Below the pieces are notes generated by a model. That model saw only the letters and a program-made list of their open reading frames with translations. It was not told where the DNA came from and made no database searches. A program made the position numbers and the translations under genes. From NCBI GenBank assembly GCA_017655985.1, contig JACJVS010000003.1:372001-436000 (forward strand): a stretch of DNA of 64,000 bases, read 5' to 3'. This DNA comes from Incumbomyces delicatus. Taxonomy: Eukaryota > Ascomycota > Eurotiomycetes > Chaetothyriales > Trichomeriaceae. Of this stretch, positions 20,008 through 29,971 are shown piece by piece (positions within the stretch are counted from its first letter, which is position 1; each line of letters starts with the position of its first letter).

Positions 20008-22144
20008 GTGTGGGCTTCCTCCTCCTCTTCTCGCTGCTCGCTCCGCCGCTACACCAAATCCACACTGTGCGGACGGAGGCAGCAGCGCATTCCAAATTGT
20101 TGAGATCCCACCAATATCGTGGGAGGGAATTCGGGAGCTGAGTAACAAAATGTGCTCAGCGTGTCGACAACCGAAGTTGAAATTTTGTGAGCTAGCCACG
20201 AAGGGGCTAGCGTTTGAAACGGGTCGCCTCATCAGAAACTTGATTGGAGGCGTGAAAGTCATTAGTTCATTTCGCTTGCTTTGGGACGCGGGTTTTGCTT
20301 CCGCCGGCATTTTCATCTTGAGAAAAGGCACTACCAATCACTCATTCAATCGATGCGTTCAGGTTATCAGCAAGCATGAGAACATACCAAATGAATAATG
20401 ACTATAATCTCACCGAAGTTCCTCTGACAGCTGTATCACTTCATTGCGCGTAGTTTGACCATGCTGTCGTTCACATCATCACACCACTGGTCTCTCCTTG
20501 CCCTCGCTTCCCTAGCTAACCTCTCGCTTACTTACTTCTAGTAAAGTGTGTATCTATTGTTCATTCCTACGTACGGAAAGCGTGAATTCAAAGATAAATA
20601 CAGTAGCAATGTCACTGCTATAGCAAACAGCAGAGAATGTGTTGATGATGTGGTAATGTGTGCACTGTCTATGAAGTACTTAAACCCATAGCAGAGAATC
20701 GTAGCTATGTTGCCCATAGAGGTCACGGTATTGGGCAGTTACCACTGGGCCCACCTTCCTTGCGACCCCGGGCCTGCCCTTGGTCATTATAGCATGCTCT
20801 CCTACTCCTCCTTAGCTTAGCTGCCTAGATTCTATTACACTGTGACTACTTAGGTATGTGAGGCCCATCATGCCTACCGCAATATTCCTACGTCTGAGTT
20901 GGCAGGTACCTAGGTACTTTTGCGGGTTTCATACACCCGTCAGTCTTCTCATAGAAACTACCTACCTAGATACACCAGCAATTCCTTTAGTCAATGATCT
21001 CGTCCACTGTGCCTTCCATTTTGGTGTCTCCAATGAGATCATAGCCCTTCTTCATTACTTAAGATTACATGAATCTTCCCAGCGAGTGCTGAGTTTAGTG
21101 GTCTCCGTTGCCGCTGGTCGTTGGGCCCTGTACTCCCATACCGGCAACAATCGCTTTCGCCACAACAAGCACCGTTGACGCAAGAATGATCAAGCTCGTA
21201 AGTGTACTCTTAATAGGGTTTCTGTAGCAATTGTTTCCACCGACTTTCCTTTGTCCTCGTCCGCCGAGCAAGAGTCATCATCTATATGCAGTTCAGCTGC
21301 TTTTGTGCGACTTTTGCCACTTCATCGTGGTCATGCATAATGAGACTCATGCTTTAAATTTTCAAGGTGAGGGTTCGCTGTCAACAGCCGTTCTATCGGT
21401 TTTCACACCGTAGGCATTGAAAAACAGTCTTGGTGTTTTCTTACCCAGTCGAGGTCAACAGCATCGTGTGTAGTGTTTCTGCGCTCTCGCCTTAGAAAAC
21501 GACGTCCACTGGCGAGAGGACAGCTCCGGCATTCGAAGCTCTTCTCTTTCAGCAGGGCATTCAATGACGAAAAGTAAGATCAATTCTTCCGCAACACCCG
21601 GCAGGGTGCACCATCGCCTAAGAAGGCATAAAACCACGCACAATACCAGTCCATACAACGCTCGGGCTTTCCGATTACAAATACTCAATGTACGCGAATA
21701 TCGCGGCTACATTGAATAACTCAGGTTGCAAGGTAGAGAAGCTGGCTAACATATTAGCCCTTATCGTTGTAGTGCACACCGGTGCATGTGAAAAGACGGT
21801 TTTCTACGCATGTTTATCTTAGATGAAACCTTGCCAGTAAGTTTGACTACCATTAAAACGAGGCTTAAAAAGCGCGATATGTCGAACATATTGTAAAGAG
21901 CAGTTAAAGCTATTGACAACTCACGCAGTCATCAACGGGGTCATCGTAGACTGAGTTCATGTTAAGCGCACGATTAGTAGCTAGTAGGCAGATCGGTCGA
22001 AAAAAGTGCCAACGTTCCACGCAAATGAGTGTGTCCACATCGTTTGCGATTGTGGTTACCAAATGTCCTGGCGAATCTTGGGAAACATTGTATCCTCGAA
22101 GAGCATTCGAGTATTTAGTGGAATACCGTTTCCAATTTAGCGCC
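20008..22144. other. 2.1-kb intergenic region, no gene seen
   Basis: Short open frames only (for example 20858-21178 +), none with a recognisable family. A GTACCTAGGTAC palindrome is present at 20906-20917. Confidence 0.45.
20906..20917. repeat. TACCTAGGTA palindrome copy
   Basis: A 12-bp perfect palindrome. Other TACCTAGGTA copies lie at 24785-24794, 58162-58171 and 59782-59791, all intergenic. Confidence 0.7.
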
Positions 22145-24155
22145 TTAAATGATGGAGACTCTGTACGCACCATCTGCATTTTTAGCCTCGTACTCTAGCC
22201 AGTCTTCGTTCTTTGGACATTCGAATATTCTCCAATCTTCTACGGCTCTTCCGCCTTGAAATACATGGAGTATACCTGCTCGTTGAAATTGTCCCTTCCG
22301 AGCACCGGTGGCTACCAGCAATATACATGACAAGTTCTATAAAGGTGCCTGCTGATTGTCCAAGATAAGCGGCAGACAGTGAAGGTGTAGATGGGGAATT
22401 GCGCAATCAAGCGCAATATAACCATGATCCATTTAAAAATATCGACCAGTTACGAGTCGAACCTTGACGATGCTTCAGGGTCATCGTCGCTAGCCATCCA
22501 CATATTGTTAAAGAAGCAGCAGTCACAACGCTGAATGGATCACCCGTAACCGTGTCAACGCGACAGTCGGTGATTCTTATTAGTCGCTCAGTAGTGGACT
22601 CATCGGCAAAAAACCCTGGGCTGGATTGGCCGTCAAAACTTGCCCATGACCATGAAGGTGCGCAATATGGATCGGGCCTCGATTTTATGCCATCTGTACC
22701 CGATGGAAACCAGGTCATTTCCACAGCCAAGTTTCGCTTCCACAGTCCGGCACAGTAGTCGTCCTTGAGCGCTGCGCCTACGGCATTGGCGATGCCAGCA
22801 AGAGCGATTAGTCTGTCTGTCGTAACTATCAAATTGCGTTGCGTATACATTCTGACGATGGCACTCCACTGCTTACGGAATTGGATTTCCCGTGGTAGGC
22901 CTGCGATAGCTGCGGCAACATGATCGCCATCTGGGGCAGATTTGAAGGTGTGCCATAGAGCATCTCTTGGGAGCCAATCATCATGGTTTCGTTTTGGTAG
23001 ACCACCTTGGTAGGTCTCACAAGCGGTAAGTTCATAGCATTCCCAAGACAATTGCTGTCCAGTCAAATAAAGCGCACGTGGTGAAAGAATCTGCTCTTGA
23101 ACAACCCACGCCCGTTTGGAAAGTGGTTTTGATTCCACAAGGTCTTGCCAAATGTCGTTGTGATAGACATGATATTCATCATTCGGACATGCATACCAGT
23201 CGGTCCGTACGATGCACGGTTCCGTTTGAGAATGGTCTCTCGATTGGAAACACGTCTGGGTTCTATGTGCAGCTGCACTCATTGCGATGTTCAAGTATCC
23301 ATTCCGATAGATCTGGCTCATCTGAGGCGCCTGTTCAGCCCAATCCCGGGTTGAATCTTGTAGTATGCACAGACAGTCGATCCAAAGGAATCGAATTCCC
23401 AATGATCTGCTCGTGGAGACCGCATCTCGGAATACTTGAGGAAGCTGTGAAACCTCAATTCCGGCCTCAAGCAGGGGCAATGAGCTAGATACAAGCTTCA
23501 AAGGCTTTGAAGAACCCCAGCAGTGACTGAGCGTGGCATAACGTATCGGACCGCCCTTAAACGAGGGGTTTGCTACTATTCGAACCTTTCCCGATATCAG
23601 GCTGGTCGATCGAGAGAAGAAGTTTCGGCATGTAGTTGTCAGGTGAGATCATCACCCTGCATTTCCCGTGTTTTCTTTGACAAGTTGACAGCCAGCCTGC
23701 TGCAATTTCTAGACTCTCATCCCAGGACCTAGCACGAGTTGATATACGTTGCCCAAGCAGCTTTTGGCTGTCTGTATCCACATTAGAGCTCCCTGGCGAA
23801 TATCGGCCTGCATGGCATCTAACCTCGCGTGTTTTGGAAACAGAAAAGATATGATCTTCCTCCATTGGTGACTCCTGCTTTGTCAAACACAAAAGACAAC
23901 TCAGAGATTTCATCCGTCCATTGTAGTTTATGGCGCATTGTATATTTTGACACGGGTTGGAGAGCCAGATGTACTATCTTTAGATTCCGCCTCCGTAATT
24001 GTCGCTACTTCGGTAGATAGTTTTTGCCAGATCGTGCGACAGATGTAGCACTTGCTATTTGCCGCTCGCTCTATGTCTTGAAGACGAAGATGATGATCCT
24101 GCAATCCATGTAGGCAAGCTCCACGAAAAATTTCAATGCAACGCTCACAGAGCAT
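22145..24155 (-). pseudogene. HET-domain (heterokaryon incompatibility) pseudogene
   Basis: Three minus-strand frames read as one HET protein. An N-terminal Cys-rich lead starts MLCERCIEIFRGACLHGLQD at 24155 and runs to TAA 23928-23930. A middle part (to 23557) carries HGKCRVMISPDNYMPK. The HET core holds YATLSHCWG, IRFLWIDCLCILQD, RAWVVQEQILSPRALYL and YCAPSWSWASFDG, ending at TGA 22404-22406. The breaks near 23930 and near 23575 are each one base out of frame, with no room or splice signals for an intron. After the TGA a further HET-like tail (LLVATGARKGQFQRAGILHV) resumes in yet another frame. HET proteins trigger cell death after fusion of unlike strains; this copy looks inactive. A sequencing error at one site could not explain all three breaks. 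Confidence 0.75.
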
Positions 24156-25749
24156 ATATAGTGTCTCAATCCCTTGGGGGCTGGGACTTCGTTCTTAATC
24201 TCTGAGTCTTCATAAGACAAATTAGATTCTAGAGGACTAGGGCAATTGGTACCATCAATTTTGTAATTGCATTAAAAGTTGATGTTATTTTTTGTAATGA
24301 ACTCTCAGGTGAAGTCAAAAAACAAGAGAGCAGTGTGAGCGCGGGAGCGGATTTCGGGATCGAATGTACGGTAATTCTTACCTCCAAGATGCAATCTCCG
24401 TACGACGTGATCTGTTGCTACTATCAGAGGTGCCAGTAGGCATGTGACTATCTAGGATATCGCGTGCGCGACAGCTGCGAAGCCCTTTGAGCTCCCCACG
24501 CTTCGAGTCGATGTCGATATTGCCTTCGTAGTTAGATAGAAATACCTTCGAACGTTGCTCGAGTTATGCCTGACAGAGTTGACCAAAGCGACACAACAGA
24601 TATCAGCGCCTGCCGACCATCGCATCGGTCCATCAGGGAGATGCAGGCGAAGTTGCCTGACCTGAGGGTGAACAGAGTGAAGAGGGGGAAGAGGGTGTTG
24701 AAGAGAGGGTGGGTCACGCCTGCACCAAGGCGGCGAGGGCGACTAACCGAAACAGGCACATCAACAAAAGATATTGTCTCCGATTACCTAGGTAACTACC
24801 GTCTCAATGACATACAGCACCAGCTCTATGGAAGAGCGACTACAATATAGAAAGTCTCTTACGATATGAGCCTAAAACGACATCATATTATACTCGTAGA
24901 AGCAGGACGGCGTTTGACGACGCCATTCTTTGAGTTCTAAAATGCAAAGACTCGTTCAGGTCAGCCCAAGCCTGAGGGAAAGCCAGCGGTATAACTAGAG
25001 CAAGCTGATCCTATGCTCGTGGCTTTCCCAGTTGCTTGTAGCCATGGTGCAGAATGGCGCAGAACGGCACAGAATAAGTGGACTGACCCAAAACGCCTTG
25101 TGATGAAGACATGCTATACTGATGTGTCAGGTTTGTTCCAGGATACGCTAATCCAAAAATTTTCGGGATAGTAGTGAGGGCAAAAAATAGGTTCCGGTGC
25201 TAGCCCTAGACCCACATTCGGTCGCCAAAACTCTAAAATTCCCTCACTCTCCTTTACTCCAGATTGCTTAGGCTCCCTGCACAGTCTGGTCACCAAGAAA
25301 GCAAAGCTGGAAAGTGAACATTCGATATGTTCACTTACAAGACAAACTAACACTGCTTGAGCATGTTCAGCATCTTTGTGCTCAGCCTGTACTTCATGCG
25401 CTTGAGTGCCGGCGCGGAGGAAGAACGAAAATCGGGATCAGTAATCGACTCTCCGTAGCTCAGGATTGGCACCTCCATTGACCAGAACACATCAATATTT
25501 GCGGCCTATTTACAATTTGGTACCCGAAGTGTCTAGCGCCTACCAGACGATGCGTCGAGGTCAAGTTTTGGTACGAACAAAGCTATGTGCTTCCAAGATT
25601 GCAATGGTGTCGAACCGCAATGTGAGAGGATGTCGGGTCGGTAGATAAGAAGGAGCAAGTCCAAAGTCGTCGATCCAGAGTTGTTGATTTGATATTCTAC
25701 ACGTCCCGACCTCGACCAAACATCATTTCAAGCCAACTTCTACCTCACA
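24156..25749. other. intergenic, no gene seen
   Basis: No supported coding tract. It includes a TTACCTAGGTAA palindrome at 24784-24795. The last ~70 bp before 25750 look like a fungal leader (ccaaacatcatttcaagcca). Confidence 0.45.
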
Positions 25750-26022
25750 ATGGCACCTGTCAACGTTAGAGCAGCCAGCTCCACATCCACAACTGTTTGC
25801 TTCGATCAGAATGACAACTGGGAATTCTGGGTTGCTACACCTCTAGCATGGAAGATTCTGTATATCGTGCCTTATGCTGGTCTGATGGTCTTCCTTCTTT
25901 GCTCTCTTTTCATCATCTGTTCTCGCATATTTCGAGAGATTCCTTTTCGAGAAGTCGTCAAAATGGTTGCGGGCCACCTTCGCATGCAAGCCCATCGTCG
26001 AATTTTACGAAGAAATGTGTAA
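25750..26022 (+). CDS. small membrane protein, unrecognised
   Basis: 90 aa with a good translation-start context (cacaATGGCacc) and a pyrimidine/CA-rich leader. One clear hydrophobic helix (LYIVPYAGLMVFLLCSLFII) is followed by a basic tail ending RRILRRNV, suggesting a single-pass protein with a cytosolic C-terminus. No homologue is recognised. The shortness leaves open that it is chance or one exon of a longer gene. Confidence 0.4.
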   Translation: MAPVNVRAASSTSTTVCFDQNDNWEFWVATPLAWKILYIVPYAGLMVFLLCSLFIICSRIFREIPFREVVKMVAGHLRMQAHRRILRRNV

Positions 26023-26170
26023 TATCCGGTTCGTCTGATAGCACCCATCGTTTCGCCTCCTACTGATTTTGCGTGATAGTCGAAAGTTGAACTGACGACT
26101 CGGCCGCGTTCACCGCAATCCCGCCACTGAGATGCTACTCAAGCCGTGCATACAGCGAACGCACACAAAG

Positions 26171-26646
26171 TCAACCAATTTCGAGACATACGCCAGGAGC
26201 GTAACGAGTTGATGAGAGAAATGAGTACAGACACAGTTGGCAAACTGGAGGAGAAACAAGTTGGAGCAGGGTCAAACAGCTCACCTGCGACCCCTTGAGA
26301 AAGGATAAATCGTTCAGATTCGGTCTTTGGATAGTACTGTGTGTTTGGTTCTTCTGGATAATCCTTAATCCTAAAATTAATGTATTGTATCTTGAACATT
26401 TGAATTGCTTGTTGGCAACAAGGTAGTAGAGAACTGAAAGCCCTTCACCTGTCAGCCCGTGCTGCCATCCGTGGGATGACCTTGTATCTTTCGCCACCGA
26501 TTCACGGCGTATAAATGCTTCGCCCACCCGACAGGATGCTCGTGGTCATTGTTGGTCAAATTTTGCAGCAACCGATACAGCGTTGTGCAAACGACCAGCG
26601 ATGGATGGCGCGGTAACCTCCAGTAAAGTTTGAGGCTTCTCATCTA
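26171..26646 (-). pseudogene. possible degraded coding tract, unrecognised
   Basis: One minus-strand frame reads KPQTLLEVTAPSIAGRLHNA through AAKFDQQ, is cut by TGA at 26546-26548, and continues open for over 100 residues (GEAFIRRESVAKDTRSSHGW onward). The first part is polypeptide-like in composition. No family is recognised and an intron cannot be excluded. Confidence 0.25.
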
Positions 26647-26932
26647 AGATCAAAACCTATTCGTGTGATACTCGAAGTGTGTCTTTCAGCATGGTGGCAT
26701 TTCAGACTAGTAGCTAGTCACGCTAGTCCTCGACGTCGATGGCGCTGCATCTGGACTGAAGCTCCGTAGCGGAAATTGCCTCGGCACGATTTCTCCACAC
26801 ACCTCTCATCTGGATCAGATCGAATATTGAGAAGACAGTATACGGGCATAGTCGAATCAGTATATTCCAAGCCGATCCAGCATATTTGATGTAACACCAG
26901 CCTTTTCTGAGCAGCTCTGTCGTGGTTTCAAG

Positions 26933-28336
26933 ATGAACTTTGACTACCCACCCGATTTGCAGGCTTATATTTCCGACCTTGATCGTTTCATCAATACCGA
27001 GATTCTACCATTACAACACAAGGACGACAACATTCGCTTCTTCGACCACAGACGAGAACCGTCGAGGACGCAATGGGACAACGGTGGCCTCCCGAGTCCT
27101 GAATGGGAGCAACTGCTTAGCCAAGCACGAAAGCTCGCTGACGATGCAGGGTTTTACCGCTTTCCGATTCCGAAGGCGTACGGCGGACAGGAAAACCCGA
27201 ATTTGAATCTATGGATGTGTGCACTGCGTTATCATATGAGCTCTCACCCTGTCTACGGCGGTGGCGTTAGTCTGGCCAATGATTTACAGAACGAACACAG
27301 CGTTATCGGGAACTTCCCAGACTTCTTGATGCTGTACCACTGGGGCAACCAGCAGCAAAAGGACGAATTCATCCCGGCGCGATTTGAAGGGAGGTTCCGC
27401 ATGACTTTTGGTCTGACGGAAATCCATCATGGCTCAGATGCGACACACATGGACACGCGAGCCGTACCCTGCACCATGCCGGACGCCGGTGCGGGATATT
27501 GCATCAATGGAAACAAACGCTGGCAGACTGGTGCTCATCACGCAACTCACATGCTGGTCTTTGCACGCACATCGGGGAAGAACGGCTCGCCTAGAGGCAT
27601 CACAGCTCTCATCGTCCCTGCAAACTCGCCAGGCGTAAATATCCAGTCGTACGAGTACACGCTCAACATGCCCACCGACCACGCTACCATCCTCTTCAAG
27701 GACGTCAAAGTCCTAGCGTCAGCCGTGCTCGGACCGCTTGACAACGGCCTCGCGATCGCGCAGACATTCACACACGAAAACCGCATCCGACAGGCCAGCT
27801 CGTCGTGCGGGGCAGCCCGGTTCTGCATCGACCGCAGCGTCAAGTACGCGCGTAACCGTGTCGTCTTCGGCAAGCCGCTCTCCTCGAATCAAGCCATCCA
27901 GTGGCCGCTCGTGGAACTCAGCACGCAATGCGAGATGCTCCGGCTGCTGATCCTGCGGACGGCGAACGAGATGGATGCGATCCGGCGAAGGTACTCAACG
28001 CCGGGCTCGGCGATGCCACCATGGGTCGCGATCGAGAAGCAGCTCGGTCACAAGATTTCCATGTGCAATTACTATGCGAATCGGCTTGCCACGCAGGCGG
28101 CTGACAATGCGATTCAAGTCCATGGTGGGAATGGGTATAGTCGGCACCAGCCGTTTGAGCATATCTGGAGGCACTTCCGGCGGTACAGGATCACCGAGGG
28201 GAGCGAGGAGGTGCAGATGAGGAAGGTGGCGGCGTATCTGTTTGGGTATAAGAGCACTGGACTTGAGGAGGAGAAGGGGAAGGTGACAGATGAAGTGGGC
28301 GTTGGTCACAAGGTCACCGCAAGCAGCAAGCTGTGA
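26933..28336 (+). CDS. acyl-CoA dehydrogenase family protein
   Basis: 467 aa, single exon. FAD-dependent alpha,beta-dehydrogenation of acyl-CoA thioesters is the family reaction. Recognisable elements in order: an N-terminal helical domain, FRMTFGLTEIHHGSDATHMD (the TE..xGSD flavin/substrate motif), LPRWQTG-like KRWQTGAHHATHMLVFART, ENRIRQASSSCGAARFCIDR with YARNRVVFGKPLSSNQAIQ, QVHGGNGYSRHQPFEHIWR, and the C-terminal YRITEGSEEVQMRKVAAYLF. The length and motif order match fungal ACAD10/11-like members. No peroxisomal SKL is present; the protein ends SSKL, which is itself close to a PTS1 (SKL-COOH), so a peroxisomal location is likely. The 3' end lies 67 bp from that of a convergent hydroxyproline dehydratase gene. 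Confidence 0.9.
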   Translation: MNFDYPPDLQAYISDLDRFINTEILPLQHKDDNIRFFDHRREPSRTQWDNGGLPSPEWEQLLSQARKLADDAGFYRFPIPKAYGGQENPNLNLWMCALRYHMSSHPVYGGGVSLANDLQNEHSVIGNFPDFLMLYHWGNQQQKDEFIPARFEGRFRMTFGLTEIHHGSDATHMDTRAVPCTMPDAGAGYCINGNKRWQTGAHHATHMLVFARTSGKNGSPRGITALIVPANSPGVNIQSYEYTLNMPTDHATILFKDVKVLASAVLGPLDNGLAIAQTFTHENRIRQASSSCGAARFCIDRSVKYARNRVVFGKPLSSNQAIQWPLVELSTQCEMLRLLILRTANEMDAIRRRYSTPGSAMPPWVAIEKQLGHKISMCNYYANRLATQAADNAIQVHGGNGYSRHQPFEHIWRHFRRYRITEGSEEVQMRKVAAYLFGYKSTGLEEEKGKVTDEVGVGHKVTASSKL

Positions 28337-28403
28337 CGTCTTACCATTTAGGTTGAGCTGTATACTGGCAGTATCTGCTTGAACGGATCTCGACCTGTGA
28401 CAC

Positions 28404-29594
28404 TCAAGTATTGAAAAGACCACGCATGGTGAACCCACCATTCCCAAGCCCATCTTGATTTTCGATTACGAACGTATGATATCCTGTGTAATAAGCTCGT
28501 CCTTCGACGCGGGTGACGACGGTGGGGTATTTACGTGGAGCTGACTGGTCCTCTGATACGATCTTCCCAACAAAGGCTTCCGAGCTGTCGTTGTGGAGGG
28601 AAACGAGAGAATGATACGTCCACGAGTCACCTATTTCCAGTCGTTCTTTTGCATAGGCAGCGGCTAACCTTGCTGAGACTGCGCTTCCTGTAGGTGATCG
28701 GTCAATTTGCTGGTCGGAGAAAAAGCAAAGCCCTGTTTCTGCGCCTTTGGACTCGCCTAAGGGTTCACCGAGGGTGTCATCGACAACCATGACCGAGTAG
28801 AGAAAACTAAGATCTCTAGTGTGGGGATGTGTAAAGAGGTATGATAAGGCAGGGTTGCCTTTGACGGCCGCTTTTAGCTGTCTGGTTGCGTGGTTGATGG
28901 TATCCAAATCGACGTTGTTCAAGCCTTTGTCGAAGCCCAACTCAGATGCGCGGACAAGGCAATAGAATGTTCCACCGTATGAAAAATCGGCAACAACCGA
29001 AGATCGAGAAAGTAATGCTGGCCAACGTTGATCAGAGCGTAATTCTACCTCGACAGCTAGGCCAGAAGCAAATGATGGGACCGAATGAAACGAAACAGGC
29101 CTTGATGAGTCCGATTTGCGACCGTCTGGTGTGGTTGGCACGGTCACCGCCACCACACCGCACGGAGCGTGCAGCCTCAGAAGCACTTGAGCCTTTTCTT
29201 TATCGAATTTTAGCATATGACGAGCAGGAAAGACACTGAGGTCGTGTGTGTCGACCAAGAAACGACCCAAAGCGATGGTAGCATGTCCACACATGGTCGA
29301 GTACCCATCGTTGGTCATAAAGAGGACTCCGATATCGGCGGATCCATCCCGTGTGTGTTCGGTCTCAGTTATGAGGATGGCACCGTACATATCGTAGTGA
29401 CCCCTAGGCTCGAGTATCAGCCGTCGACGCAGGTGGTCGTACTCTGCCAGGGCTTGTGCTCTCTGTTCAAGGAGCGAACCACTGAGATGAGGATAGCCTT
29501 TGACGACAATGCGGGTGGGCTCACCACAGGTGTGCATGTCAACACATGTTATTGGCTGCTTGTCAGTGGAGGATAGACCCTCGATGACATCCAT
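28404..29594 (-). CDS. trans-3-hydroxy-L-proline dehydratase (proline racemase family)
   Basis: 396 aa, single exon. The proline racemase fold uses two facing catalytic residues. Here the first is Cys102 in STMCGHATIALGRF. The second position is Thr302 in DRSPTGSAVSARLA, where racemases and 4-hydroxyproline epimerases carry Cys. The Cys/Thr pair is the established signature of trans-3-hydroxy-L-proline dehydratases, which yield pyrroline-2-carboxylate. The N-terminal MHTCGEPTRIVVKGYP is also typical. The enzyme would allow use of hydroxyproline from collagen-like or plant-wall protein. It shares a 377-bp divergent promoter region with the APC8 gene and converges on the acyl-CoA dehydrogenase. 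Confidence 0.9.
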   Translation of the reverse strand: MDVIEGLSSTDKQPITCVDMHTCGEPTRIVVKGYPHLSGSLLEQRAQALAEYDHLRRRLILEPRGHYDMYGAILITETEHTRDGSADIGVLFMTNDGYSTMCGHATIALGRFLVDTHDLSVFPARHMLKFDKEKAQVLLRLHAPCGVVAVTVPTTPDGRKSDSSRPVSFHSVPSFASGLAVEVELRSDQRWPALLSRSSVVADFSYGGTFYCLVRASELGFDKGLNNVDLDTINHATRQLKAAVKGNPALSYLFTHPHTRDLSFLYSVMVVDDTLGEPLGESKGAETGLCFFSDQQIDRSPTGSAVSARLAAAYAKERLEIGDSWTYHSLVSLHNDSSEAFVGKIVSEDQSAPRKYPTVVTRVEGRAYYTGYHTFVIENQDGLGNGGFTMRGLFNT

Positions 29595-29971
29595 GTTCTG
29601 CTTGAGTCGATTTGCGGAGAATAGTGTAAAAGGGGCGTAAACGAGGACTTATGCGAAACGTCGCCTCGTGAAGTGGCATCTATCTTGCGCGAGCTCTATT
29701 TCTGGACATGGGGACGTTTTAAGTATGCTGATGTTCAGCTATTGCGGTCGACGCTGCGGTCTTCTCCGTTGTCAAGCTGTTGTTGACCGAACACTGCCCG
29801 TACACTCGGAGCACCACGAGTGGAGGAAAACCTTGAAGGCAAACCAAGCAAACATGACGTCGTCCGCCACTACGCGTTCCGGCAGGGGCAATCAACGCGG
29901 TACTTCCAGACGACCAATTTCGACCCCACAAACTCTCACTATTCCAACGGAGCGGATATCGCAGTGCCACA
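29595..29971. promoter_or_regulatory. divergent promoter region, hydroxyproline dehydratase / APC8
   Basis: 377 bp between two divergently transcribed ATGs. It must hold both promoters and leaders. No sharp motif is evident beyond pyrimidine/CA-rich leader sequence near the APC8 ATG. Confidence 0.5.
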
